DNA of 64,000 bases from Strigamia acuminata. Lineage: Eukaryota; Arthropoda; Chilopoda; Geophilomorpha; Linotaeniidae. This document shows positions 31,821 to 41,773 of the stretch, one piece after another. Within the stretch, counting starts at the first letter, position 1. Each line of letters begins with the position of its first letter. Location: the NCBI GenBank assembly GCA_949358305.1, contig OX442322.1, positions 7,504,001 to 7,568,000 on the forward strand, read 5' to 3'. Both the position numbers and the translations under genes were made by a program. The notes under the pieces are model-generated. The model saw only the letters and a program-made list of their open reading frames with translations. It did no database searches and was not told the origin of the DNA.

Positions 31821-34800
31821 TTAGTTCTTCCCCACGACTTTGCCGTCCCGAATGAACGGATTATTGCTTCGTCGTGGTCGAAGGTTGATTTTCGACGTGC
31901 TCGTAGATCGTGACGCTACTTGCTCGTTCATCTCCGATGTGTTGGCATTTTTCTCATTACTAATTTTTTTATTTTCCATTTCAGAAGTACTTTCTTCTGC
32001 TTCCTCCCTCTCCGAAATTGCTTGCTCCGGCTGTGCTGGAGCCTCGTCGGCCGGAGATTCGGCGTCGAAGAATTCATCCTCGTCCTCCGCTATATTGTCA
32101 GCTTCATTTGTTTTTTGGAACGTGTCGACCACGGTGCCCCCTTGGCCGCTGTGTGTCTGACCTTCCAGCCAGATTTCTTGGGGAAACTCTGGCAGATATG
32201 GCCTTAAATCTCGGCCATGTATCGACTGAAAATTTTTGTTGTCCTCTAAGCGGCGTAGTTGGTATGCGTTGCCGCCGTGTTCGGCCACAATTACATAGGG
32301 ACCGTCCCTCTTGTCGGCTAAACCGGCGGCGATGCCCCTCGCTGCATTGGACAACGTGTGTGCCTCCTTCCACACTAGATCATTCACTTTAAAGTTCGCG
32401 AAAGCGAGATCGCCTTCTTTATCTGCGATTCTCTCTCTCATGTTGAAAATATGCGCCATCATATGCTGGTATGTGTCGGATATAGTCTGTTCCAACCGGC
32501 ACACGTACTCATGTGGGCTCGATGGGTCTAATACGTTAACAGCTTCGGCAACGCGTGGGTCCCATGGCATCCTTAATTCGCGGGCGAAGTTGAGGTACGC
32601 CGGTGAGAATTCGCGTGTTCTTGACACGGTTGAGCGAATGCTGAAAGCGATTTCTCGCAGGTATTCGTCCCATCGATTGTGAATATCGGTGAATACTGTC
32701 AGCGCATATTTTATGTCTTTATTTAATCTCTCGACTGGGTTTGTCTGAGGATTATACGTGGAGGTGTTTGATGCATCCATTTTAAATTTTCTACAGAAGT
32801 CCTTATACACTCTCGATCGGAATTGGGGGCCGTTATCCGAAATGAGTTTTCTGGGAAACCCAAATCGCATTGCCACGTCGTAAAGGCACTCGACTATGTT
32901 TTCAGCCGAGGGCTTCGCGAGGGCGTACAGCTCCGGCCATCGGGTGGCCACATCCATAATTACGAGATTATACATGTTCTTGTTTCCCGTTGTGGGCTTG
33001 GGGCCCATCAAGTCTATGCTTAGGCAGTCAAACGGTGCGTAGGGTCCGAGAGACATGGCGTTTCTGGCTACTTTATCTCGCGGTCTGCACGCTTGGCACC
33101 GGGGGCAGTGTCGGATAAATTTCGTTATCTTTTGCCGCGCGCCCGGCCAGAAGAAAAGTTGCTTTACTCGATAAAGGGTTCTCGCTATGCCGGAATGGCT
33201 GGCGAGCGGGTGTCCGTGCATCAGCCACAACAGTCGGGTGTGCAGTGATGCCGGTACGACCACTTTCACCGAGTTTCCCGCTCCGCTGAGGTCATCCTGA
33301 AACGTCGGGTGGTATTTTACCAGGAGTTCATCATCTATGAGGTAGCTTGTTGCCTCCTTGACGAACTGTTTTCGGCGGTGGGGGTTTGTCATCCCTTCCG
33401 GAAATTCGCCGTTTAGCAAATATTGTGTTATAATTTGACATTTTGCGTCTGCTGCCTGGTGTTCGATGAACTCACGTCTCGTGGGTGGAGCGTATTGTGT
33501 TTTTTCTTCAATTTTTGCTGTGAAGGCGCGTAGTAGTGTTTTGTGGGTTTCTCCGGGGGGCGGAGATTGAATTTCGGATGCTGAATCGTTCGTCCCAGCT
33601 GGCTGGTATGTTCGAGTCCAAAAACCACAAAACGTTCTATCTTCGGGTTCCATCACTGGTAGCTCGTTTGCCTTCCGTAAACGCCATATTCTCCGTGGAG
33701 TCGGGCAGTACAAGAGGTGGGTGTCGTCCTCGCCGTCGTCGTCTGGTCCTTGGGGGTCAGAGGCTGGGGCTCTCGAGAGGGCGTCGGCCACATGATTGTA
33801 CTTTCCGGGGCGGTACGTAATTGTTATATCGCACGCCATTAACTCCAGTTGCCATCGTGCGAGTCGGCCGGAGGGTTCCTTGAGTTTCATCAACCAGCTT
33901 AGTGCCTGGTGATCTGTCTGAACCTCGAAGTTCGTGTACTCCAGATAGTCGCGGAATTTCCGAACTGCCCAAATTACGGCTAGGCATTCTAGTTCCGTTG
34001 CCGTGTAATTTTTCTCCGCGCCCTGTATTTTTCTGCTTATAAACATACAGGGTACTTCTTGCGAGATTCCGTTGTACACGTGGGTCTGCAGAAGGGCTGC
34101 ACCCAGTCCGATTTTACTCGCGTCGGTGTGCAACACGAACGGTCGGTTTAGGTCCGGCAATGGCATCTTTTCGACGTCAGCCAGCATTTGCTTGATAGTG
34201 CTAAATGCGGCCTCGCACTGGACCGTCCACTCAAACTCTTTATCCGTTCGTAAGAGATCCGTTATAGGCGCGGCCACCTCAGCCAGACCAGCGAGTAGTC
34301 GGCCGAAGAAATTGACCATGCCCATAAATCTCTGGACACCTTTTATATCTTCGGGGGCGGGGAATCCGTTTATTGCTTTGACCTTTTCGGGGTCAATCGC
34401 GATTCCCTCGACTCCTATTCGATATCCTAGGAAGGCAAGCTTTTTTCTGCAAAACTTGCTCTTCCCTGGATGGATGTGGAGTCCCGCCTTGGCTAGGCGA
34501 GAGACCACTCTATCGATGTGGTCTATATGCTCTTCGAATGTGTCCGACGTTATTATGATGTCGTCGAGATACGCCCACACGAAGTCGTGAAGCATATCTC
34601 CCAGCACGCTTTCGATCAGTTTCTGGAACGTGCTCGGGGCGTTTACAAGCCCGAACGGCATCACGTTGAACATTAGTCTTCCTATCGGGGAGTAGAAAGC
34701 CGTTTTCAGTTTGTCTTCGGGTTTTAGCTCCACTTGCCAATACCCCTTTGACAGGTCCATGGTGGTTACCCACTTGAACGGGCTCAGTTCCCGGAGGATC

Positions 34801-35950
34801 GAGTCTATAGACGGCATCTGAATCGGGTCTATAACCGTTATCGCGTTCAGGGGGCGATAATCAATGCATAGTCGAGGTTCCGAGCCTGGACGCATCACCA
34901 GGACGATCCGCATGGCGTATTCGCCCAGGGCTTGCGTTACTATGCCCTTGTCGAGCATGTCTTGGCACATTTGCGTCACAATGTCTCTTTTCTGGGGGTT
35001 CATCCCCTTGTAAGGCACTCGAATCGGCTTGTCTGTGGTTAAGACTATTTCGTGGGTTGCTTCCGTCGTTCGACCAGGTGTCTTGGTCAGAATTCTTTCA
35101 TGTTTTCGAAGCACTCGCCTCAGTAGCGATGCCTCGTTAACACGCAGTGCTGCCTCCTCGACCAGGGTGTCCACGACGTTACTCCTCTGTAATTCCAGAG
35201 TGAAGGCTGCGAAATCGTAATCTTGGACGAATTTTCGCAATCCTCTTCCGTATTCCTCTTTGTCCTTGGCTTCGTCCAGTAATTTTTGGGGAACTACGGG
35301 GACTGACCGTTCTCCCTCGGGACTTATCCAGTTCCATGAACGGGTTATCGGGTTTGGCTGAATTTTCAGTTTCGCCATGATGTCCATCCCTAGGAGGAAT
35401 ACTTTGTCGTGGGATGGCAAGACTATGAAGGGGTGGGACAGGTTCTCCCCCGTCCAGTCGATCATGATGCGAACTACGCCCTTCGGCTTGACGTAGCCGT
35501 TGGCGGTGAGCAATTCTACGTTCGCGTTCACTTGTGCCACCTTTTTTCCAATATCCAAGTCCTTTACTATATCTTCGGATATGAATGAACGATCCGCTCC
35601 TGAATCCAGCAGACCGAACAATTTTTGGTTTTCTATCTCCACTGGCAGCATACACAGAGTTTCGCAATGGGCTTTCGTGACATTGCAGTGAAATACGCGT
35701 AATGTCTGGGGCTCAACCTCCAGATTGAACGGAAGGTCCGTCCAATCCATGTCGATCTCCGGTTTCGTTCTCACTTGCATACCTGTTAACGTCACTTTTT
35801 CCTCCTTCTTCGGAACGATCTGTATGCGGTCTTTGATCTGTGCCTCTGCCAAGGCATGACCTGCGGGTCCAGTGTGATATTTCTTCTTTTTAATTTCCGC
35901 GGCTGGCGCAGACGAAGCTGAATTTATTTCGGCGACGCCTGCGCTTGGAA
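31821..35950 (-). CDS. pol: Element B Pol polyprotein
   Basis: About 1375 residues from the frameshift site, with no stop. Numbering from 35852: protease LLDSGADRSFI with D83; reverse transcriptase with MPFGLVNAPSTFQ and YLDD at 428-431; RNase H starting HTDASKIGLGAALLQ and containing TDHQALSWLM; integrase zinc finger near 885-930 (HGHPLASHSG ... CPRCQACRP); catalytic acidic residues in IDLMGPKP, SDNGPQF and NPVERLN; then the GPF/Y-type module RDGPYVIVAEHGGNAYQLRRL. The acidic tail ends in NLRPRRSNNPF, after which Pol stops. In element C the equivalent place (NLRPPSLLN) runs straight on into an ORF3-type domain. No chromodomain is seen. All catalytic motifs are present, so the enzyme should be active. 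Confidence 0.95.
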
Positions 35951-35957
35951 GTTTTTT
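35906..35957 (-). promoter_or_regulatory. -1 ribosomal frameshift signal, element B
   Basis: AAAAAAC (35957-35951) lies in gag phase as GCA-AAA-AAC. A 6-nt spacer TTCCAA follows, then GCGCAG (35944-35939), which can pair with CTGCGC (35911-35906). The same stem and spacer length occur in element C. The -1 frame is open through to pol. Confidence 0.87.
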
Positions 35958-36469
35958 GCCAGATCAGTTTTTAACTCCATCATCATTTTCATCATGGTTT
36001 GCATGATGTCCTTTTCTTTGACGGTTTTTTCGCATTTGTCTGAGTAGTGGCCGTATTCTCCACAGCTGTAACATTTGATGTTACTTTTATCCCCTGTGGG
36101 AGTGAATCCCGGTTTTTTCGGGACGAAGGGCGTCGGGAATCGTCGTTTTCCTCCCAACGCTCCTCTCGCTTTTGTTGCCTGCACGTGTGCTCTGAATTGT
36201 GTGATTGCTAAGGCCCGGTGCGCATGGTGCAAATAGGGACCTTGATCGTCGCATCCCGTCGATAAGTTTTCGAGGTGCTCATTTAGGGCTTCCTCGTCGC
36301 TTGACGCCGGCTCCTCTTCTTTAGCCGTGGCGAGAGGTGTTGTCTCTTCGACTTTCTCCATCTGGGTGGAGTCCGTCGAGGTCACCTGCATCGCCGTTGC
36401 TGCTGGTGCTTTCTTTGGGGCAGCTATCGGGTTGGCTGGAAGAGTATTGCCTGTTTTAGGCGTCAGCAT
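35924..36469 (-). CDS. gag: Element B Gag C-terminal part (zinc knuckle), separate frame
   Basis: 181 residues corresponding to the C-terminal end of element C Gag. Both share NPIAAPKKAP-like sequence, an LSTGCDDQGP block and a CCHC knuckle (here CYSCGEYGHYSDKC). Its ATG overlaps the stop of the upstream gag frame as TGATG. In element C the same regions are one continuous protein with about 16 extra residues at the joint. Element B has therefore either lost a short segment and shifted frame, or uses stop-restart translation. The -1 frameshift site into pol lies near the end of this frame, so Pol synthesis depends on this frame being translated. Confidence 0.85.
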   Translation of the reverse strand: MLTPKTGNTLPANPIAAPKKAPAATAMQVTSTDSTQMEKVEETTPLATAKEEEPASSDEEALNEHLENLSTGCDDQGPYLHHAHRALAITQFRAHVQATKARGALGGKRRFPTPFVPKKPGFTPTGDKSNIKCYSCGEYGHYSDKCEKTVKEKDIMQTMMKMMMELKTDLAKNFQAQASPK

Positions 36470-39030
36470 CAGCTCAAATATTCACTTGGCCTCATTAATT
36501 TCTCTGAGGTCTTGTGACGTTCGGCGCTCGTCTGCAACCGCTTCTCGTGCGCGTCAGCTTCTTCAGGGGGCAGAGTGGCGTAATACCGCTGTTCTATTTC
36601 TAACGTGTTTGTTAGAAGATAGTTACTGACATCTTGGTAATCGCCAGTGCGGGGTGCACGCATGTCTAGCAGGATTCTTTGCGAGTGGGCCGATAATCTT
36701 CCGTAAAAGATCATCGTAAAACCAGCGGGGTTTATTTCGTACGGCGCTCTTGCAAACAGGAGTTTCGCTCGGGCGTCGTAGTCGGCTAATGTTTCTCCTG
36801 GGGCTTGTCGTAGACCACGTAATTTGTTACTGATCTCGTCTGGAGTCTCGCCGTATCGGAGATCGAAACGGACGAGAAAATCGTCCCAGGTTGGGTTTTT
36901 TAGTCCCTGATACCATTCTCGAGCTGACCCCGTGGTTAGTTCCACTAGACCGTGGGTTAGCATGTCGGCGACGGTGGCTTTTGTCGCTTTCTTGATACGC
37001 ATTACCTCGTCTAGGAAGCGGTCTCCGGCCTTCCATGAACCATCGAATCGTGTTTGTATGTAGTGTTGCCAGCGGATGTTACCCGTGGCTTCACTGCTTG
37101 GTTCGTTTCGTACGCCATATTTGCGCTTAACCCTCTCTCCAGCGCGATTATGTTCGTCGCCTGGATGGCCTAGATCGATTCCTTCTCTTCTGAAAGAGTT
37201 CAGCAGGGCTCGGCCTAGCTCAGACATCGTGTAATGTCGGCCAGATGAGTCCTGAAAGTTCCCTTCCTCTGAACGAGGGTTGGAGCTCCGGGAAGAGCGG
37301 TCTGAAGCATTCGGCCGGTTCGACCGGTGCCCATCGCTGCCTTCTTGACTCCTCCCTGTAGACGGTCGACTCGGATGGTCGTCGTCCGACGAATCGGAGG
37401 GCTCGGAGGGATCTCCTTGGGGGTGAAACCTCGGCCCTCTCGGTGGGGTCTCTCCGCCAGCCTTCTTCTGTTTCGAGCCTTCGGATGGCGGCGGCTCCCC
37501 TCCGTCGTTGTTCTCGCAAAAAGAATGCCATCTGTTTTCCTCGCTGTCGGGGCGTTCCCGATTTTTATTTGCGTTTTTCTTTTCGAGTAACGCGTCGATG
37601 GCTGCTCCTGTCTCGGATCTTTTTGAGGGGTGACGGTCCTTTGTTTTTGGGACCGATCCGTCTCTCTTTTGAGATTTCCCCCTTTTTGCCGTTTTTGCCG
37701 GCTTTGCTGCATCTTCTCCTGTGTCGGTATCAGAGCCGCTTGGGGGTTCTGACTTCCGTTTCGGGTTTTCTTCCCTTTTCTTCCTGCCCGAGACACCTTG
37801 TTCGTACTCTTTTTGGAACTTTTCTGTTTCTTTCTCCCAGTTTTCGGCTTCCCATCTTTTTTGCTCATCTATTATGGCTTGTTTCTTTGCTTTGTACTCT
37901 TCGGTCCATCTGGCTCGGTCCCATTCCTCTTTCTCTTTCAGGAACTGTTCTTTGTCTTTTCTGGCTTCCTCTTCTCTCAACCTCTCGCGATGTTGTTCTT
38001 CCCATTTCTGATGTTGTAAAATGGCTTCTTCTCGCAACATTTGTAGCTTTTCTGCTTTTCTTTGAGCTACGAGCGCTTGAAATTGGTCCTCGTACTCTTG
38101 AGCTTCTCGATGTCGCCCTTCTACCGTGGCGTTCCATTCTTTTCGAATTTTAGCTTCTCGTTCTTCCCTCATTTTTTGGACCAGTTTCTCTGTTCTCTCG
38201 GTGGCTCTTCTCTCGCGTTGCTCCCTTTCTTCCTCTTCCTTCCAGAGTTCTCGCCGCTCTGCGCTCAGTCTTCGTTGGCGATTAGTCGCTTCTTGTCTGG
38301 CTTCTTCGCGGGCCTTTTCTCTGGATTGGTGAAGTGCTCGGTTGGGGTCTGGCGCGAAACCTCCGGTGTCACTAGGCGTTACCTGGGGCATGGGCGTCTC
38401 CGCTGCTGGTCTTGCGACCGGCGTCGGGGCTTGTGCCGCGCAGATAGCGTCCGTGAGTAGAGTAATCGATTCCCAGACTGTTGTTCCTACTGGGATGTCT
38501 ACCATCGCTTTTAGTTGGGCAGCTTGCTGCGTCAACCGCATTAGGTGAGCTACTTCGAAGGAAACAACTGCAGGACTCGCCGTAACTCGGGGGGTTGTCG
38601 GGGTCCCGCCGTCGTTTTTCCGTGGGGTTTGCTCTACGGACGTCTGAGCCGTGGGTGATGATGGGTTCGTGCCGATCGTAACCGTTTTTTTCGGAGCTTC
38701 ATTCGTCTCCTCGGTCATCAATATCGATACTCGTCCTGGCGATACGTCGCGAATTTCTTCTCGATTTTCTATGGCTTCCGGATCGGTATCTTCGAAGGGT
38801 TGCATATTCAAGGGAACCCGCTCTCGCTCTGGCCCGTCTAGGGCCGCGAGCGATGCAGCTTGCTCCTCTTTCTGCGCCTTCGCTCTCCTTTTATTCGCTC
38901 GGGCTTTCGCCTTTGCGGACATTTCAGGGACGGGACCATCCGATCTTAGGTGGTAGTCGGAGGTCCTTTTTCCCTTCTCGGGCATTCTCTGCTCGGTTTC
39001 AGACGTGGATTGCTCATCTTTGTCTGACAT
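36469..39030 (-). CDS. gag: Element B Gag, main part
   Basis: 853 residues from ATG 39030. The N-terminus has DYHLRSDGPVPE, a motif shared with element C Gag (DYHLRSGGPLPK). Residues of about 235-420 are very rich in Glu, Arg and Lys with heptad-like spacing, probably a long helical or coiled-coil segment. A Ser/Asp/Arg-rich linker follows, then the capsid-like core (WQHYIQTRFDGSWKAGDRFLD, AREWYQGLKNPTWDDFLVRF, LRGLRQAPGETLADYDARAK). It ends at EYLS, where element C continues without a stop. The zinc knuckle is in the next frame. Confidence 0.92.
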   Translation of the reverse strand: MSDKDEQSTSETEQRMPEKGKRTSDYHLRSDGPVPEMSAKAKARANKRRAKAQKEEQAASLAALDGPERERVPLNMQPFEDTDPEAIENREEIRDVSPGRVSILMTEETNEAPKKTVTIGTNPSSPTAQTSVEQTPRKNDGGTPTTPRVTASPAVVSFEVAHLMRLTQQAAQLKAMVDIPVGTTVWESITLLTDAICAAQAPTPVARPAAETPMPQVTPSDTGGFAPDPNRALHQSREKAREEARQEATNRQRRLSAERRELWKEEEEREQRERRATERTEKLVQKMREEREAKIRKEWNATVEGRHREAQEYEDQFQALVAQRKAEKLQMLREEAILQHQKWEEQHRERLREEEARKDKEQFLKEKEEWDRARWTEEYKAKKQAIIDEQKRWEAENWEKETEKFQKEYEQGVSGRKKREENPKRKSEPPSGSDTDTGEDAAKPAKTAKRGKSQKRDGSVPKTKDRHPSKRSETGAAIDALLEKKNANKNRERPDSEENRWHSFCENNDGGEPPPSEGSKQKKAGGETPPRGPRFHPQGDPSEPSDSSDDDHPSRPSTGRSQEGSDGHRSNRPNASDRSSRSSNPRSEEGNFQDSSGRHYTMSELGRALLNSFRREGIDLGHPGDEHNRAGERVKRKYGVRNEPSSEATGNIRWQHYIQTRFDGSWKAGDRFLDEVMRIKKATKATVADMLTHGLVELTTGSAREWYQGLKNPTWDDFLVRFDLRYGETPDEISNKLRGLRQAPGETLADYDARAKLLFARAPYEINPAGFTMIFYGRLSAHSQRILLDMRAPRTGDYQDVSNYLLTNTLEIEQRYYATLPPEEADAHEKRLQTSAERHKTSEKLMRPSEYLS

Positions 39031-39102
39031 TTTCTTTCGGTAATTCTACGATTTGGGTTATCTTATTGAGAGATCACAAGTTCAGGTTTGAGATTTATTT
39101 CT

Positions 39103-39122
39103 AAATCCCGGACAGGCCCCCA
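39103..39122 (-). other. Element B primer-binding site, tRNA-Pro-like
   Basis: The minus strand reads TGGGGGCCTGTCCGGGATTT, 2 nt after the 5' LTR. It matches the complement of an animal tRNA-Pro 3' end at 18 of 20 positions from memory. Element C has the same site. Confidence 0.65.
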
Positions 39123-39124
39123 CG

Positions 39125-39945
39125 TGTCGCGTCCTACTTTGTATAGGTTTAAATAGCGCTAACGTGTAATACTTTACCTGTGATCAAATATGCAAATACC
39201 CAAATGAATACCAAATGTATGTAAATAAACAAGTAATTTATTCACCAGGCTTTATGCCTTTAAAATACACTCAGTAATAATTCTAGAGTCGACGTGGTCA
39301 GCGTCGAACAAAGGATTTCTCAAGATGGCGTCGTCGGTTCCGCGTGGTCGGCGGAACAAAGGCGGCGTCTCGAGTTGTCGTTAATTTGTCACGGATTCGT
39401 CTTCACGGACGCGGTGGAATGCTCTCTCGAGTCTTCTATCCGTGCCTGTTGTCTAGGGTTTGGTTTAGCGTCGCAGAGGCCTCGTCTAGGAACTTTGGGG
39501 TTCCCTACAAAGCACTCGGACACTTACTTCGGCGAATAATCGTCTGGGCGATTATTCTGGGTGATTTCACAAGGGCTATTCTCGTGCTTTCGCAGGAATA
39601 GCTCGCAAGTGACTTCGTGAGAGTTACAGTTTGCACTTTACTCAGCGATCCTCGATCAATCCTAACTTGTAGTTGAAGTTGGCCTGACGGTGAGGTAGTT
39701 GCTGTGTTCTTGGTGTCGTTTGTGTAAGTTCTGGTTTTAGGCGGGAAACACAGCCTTTTATGCAGTGGGGTGAAGGGCCGGCGATCAACCAATGGGGGCT
39801 GACCACCAGCCGCTTCCTCCCCCTCGGGGCACACACCTGCCATGGGGAGGTGGAGCCAACTCGGGGGGGAACGACTCTTCAATCATAGTGACTCAGAGGA
39901 CAAGTATCCGCCCTGGGGGGACACCTATCCAACTGGGTCACCACA
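39125..39945 (-). repeat. Element B 5' LTR (element sense)
   Basis: 821-bp copy of 27110-27930. Confidence 0.96.
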
Positions 39946-39949
39946 GGTT

Positions 39950-40340
39950 GCTAGGCGCTTGTTGTTGCTAGGTTGAGAGTGAGTTACTGTTGTTACTAGC
40001 TGTTGCTAGAAGAAGCTTGTTATGGTTGATTTAGAATAAATAAGTTGTTATTCTTTTCTCTTTCTTTGATGTTCTTACTTTGGATTATTTCTGAAATGAG
40101 TTCCCAGAGAATGAGTGAGTAGAGAGCCAAGCTGACTCTCCTCCTCCTTGAAGACACATTTTCTTGCCCATTAGCTGAGATGTTTTTCCCATTTGATCTA
40201 CAGTTTGAGAACTAGGCCTAATGCTAGGCCTAACGCTTTCTGCTGCTGGAATTTCTACTATACGATCATGGAGGCGCAACAGGACAGTTGCCTATGAATG
40301 TACCACGCGACTTCCGAGTTCGACATGTCTGTTTGCAACA
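39950..40340 (+). repeat. BEL/Pao 3' LTR, right part
   Basis: Last 391 bp of the BEL 3' LTR, continuing after the element B target duplication with GCTAGGCGCTTG and ending TTTGCAACA. Confidence 0.94.
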
Positions 40341-41141
40341 CTTCTTCTTCATCCAAATTTGCCCAAATTTTGATCTAACAACCATCCAACGGTCTAAAAA
40401 CATCGCCAAAACGTGTAAGAGAGTTTTAGGTAAGTATTGGGTAGGAATTGGATGACTGGGAAGCGTTTAAATGGCAAAAAGTTAGCTTTTTTCGGGTTTA
40501 GGCAGTTAGGGTTAGTTGCAAGTACAGTACATGTGGCCGCTCTTGTTGTTTCTGACGCCATAACTGTTGTTGTCGGTAAGTTGGAAATTGTGAGCGAAGT
40601 TTGTTCGATGTTGGATGCGAGTTTATCTTCACTTAGTACTGGGTTTTGTTTGCTCGAGGTTTGCTTTATGTTGTATTAATTTTTGCGAGCAATCGACGCG
40701 TTTTTGTGGATTAATTTAGTTTTTTTTTTTTTTATATTTTCGTATTATACGAGGTGTGGAAAATTTGATCCGGTTACCAGAGTTGACTCGAAAGCATTTG
40801 AGTTGCTGTCAAAGTGGCAGCGATGGTGGGAAATTGGTTCTTGTTTTTGGGTTTTTCGTGCTGGAATGAATGGGTTCTTATAATACAATTATTTTTAAAT
40901 TATAAAAAAAATATTTTAGAAAAATTAAAATATTTTTTTATTGCTGGGAAAAATTGAAATTGTCGGGAATTGGTTGAAAATTGATTGAATATTTGCTTAA
41001 ATATTCTAAAATGGTTTATTAAATGTAACAACGATTTTCCGTCGTTTCAAAGGCGAAAAACATGAAATTAAATTTTTGTTTTTGATGTTAAAATGATTTT
41101 TTGGTAATAAAAATTAACCAGAAGTAAATTTATTTATTTAG
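40341..41141 (+). other. Flank of the BEL insertion, possible 5' exon and intron of the mRpS11-like locus
   Basis: The first 90 bp are moderately GC-rich and end at a consensus donor, GTTTTAG then GTAAGT (about 40431). The rest is AT-rich intron-like sequence up to the acceptor at 41140-41141. I find no reading frame that enters the S11 exon in the right phase. Confidence 0.35.
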
Positions 41142-41773
41142 GCGCCAATCGATGTTTTCCGATAAAAACACACCAAATTTGATGTTCAACGGGATCCGTT
41201 TTGCAGAGTTACCGATTTGTCACGTGAAGGCCACAAAAAAAAACACACTGATGACTTTGACCGATCGATTAGGTAATGAATCAATCGTCAGGGCAAGTTA
41301 TCAAACTGCATTATGCCAAATTCGAACACTAAATTCTTTTTTTTGTTTTGTTTTTGTTTTCTTCTTCTCTTTTCTTTTTTTATTGTGAATATCACAATTA
41401 CACACACACTTTGTTGATGAATGTGTCTAGTATTTATTTAATAGGTGGTTTTAATTTTTTTCTAGTGTGACAAGTGAGTGACAAGTTATAACTGTGATGA
41501 AACGATTCGACTACCGGGAGTAAAAAGATTTAAGAACACGAGGAAAGGCACCAACATCGCCGCACAGGCCACAGGAATCACCATAGGCAAAGTGAGTCGG
41601 CCATTTTGGTTTGGTATTTAATTTGATTTAATGGGATTTGTTTTGTATAAAGCTCTGGTGAAAGGCATCACTGATGTGCGAGTCAAGGTCCGAGGATGGC
41701 CGGCGTGAACGTGGTTTCGCTGACGGACGACACTCCGGTGCCATTTAGTGCGTTTCCACGGCCCCGAAAGTAG
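41142..41773 (+). pseudogene. Mitochondrial ribosomal protein S11 (uS11m) copy, broken
   Basis: Three exon-like blocks match the uS11m family, a small-subunit protein of the mitochondrial ribosome. Block 1 (41142-41272) encodes FNGIRFAELPICHVKATKKN and TLMTLTDRLG. Block 2 (41466-41591) encodes FKNTRKGTNIAAQATGIT. Block 3 (from 41652) encodes DVRVKVRG and, in another frame, NVVSLTDDTPVPF and RPRK then stop. Defects are: block 1 ends in phase 1, but block 2 has no acceptor giving the right frame; the block 2-3 junction lacks one base; and block 3 has lost about 40 nt, the expected GLGPGR region, which shifts the frame. The blocks show the expected exon order and splice-like borders, so this is a decayed intron-containing gene rather than a retrocopy. 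Assembly errors could explain single-base problems but hardly the 40-nt loss. Confidence 0.75.

Larger units (their letters stand above)
27110..39945 (-). mobile_element. Ty3/gypsy LTR retrotransposon B, nested in the BEL LTR
   Basis: 12.8 kb on the minus strand, inserted into the BEL 3' LTR with a 4-bp GGTT duplication (27106-27109 and 39946-39949). The uninterrupted site is visible in the BEL 5' LTR as CACGGTTGCTAGG. LTRs are 821 bp, with one difference that I could find. In element order: 5' LTR, tRNA-Pro-type primer site, gag (two overlapping frames), pol in the -1 frame, spacer, spliced ORF3, purine tract, 3' LTR. It is a relative of element C: both LTRs begin TGTCGCG, and the primer sites match. 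Confidence 0.96.
18854..40340 (+). mobile_element. BEL/Pao LTR retrotransposon, interrupted by element B
   Basis: Without the nested insertion the element is about 8.65 kb. LTR ends are TGTTGC and GCAACA, and the target duplication is CTTC (18850-18853 and 40341-40344). The 5' LTR is 1272 bp. The 3' LTR is 1263 bp once element B and one GGTT copy are removed, and the difference is one 9-bp deletion near 26421. I counted six substitutions between them. The single gag-pol frame is intact. The element lies on the plus strand, in the region upstream of the mRpS11-like fragment. Confidence 0.94.

Noticed and set aside
37215-37868. 217-residue frame opposite in phase to element B gag
   Set aside because: Shadow of the highly charged gag region; composition reflects the Lys/Glu codons in the true frame.
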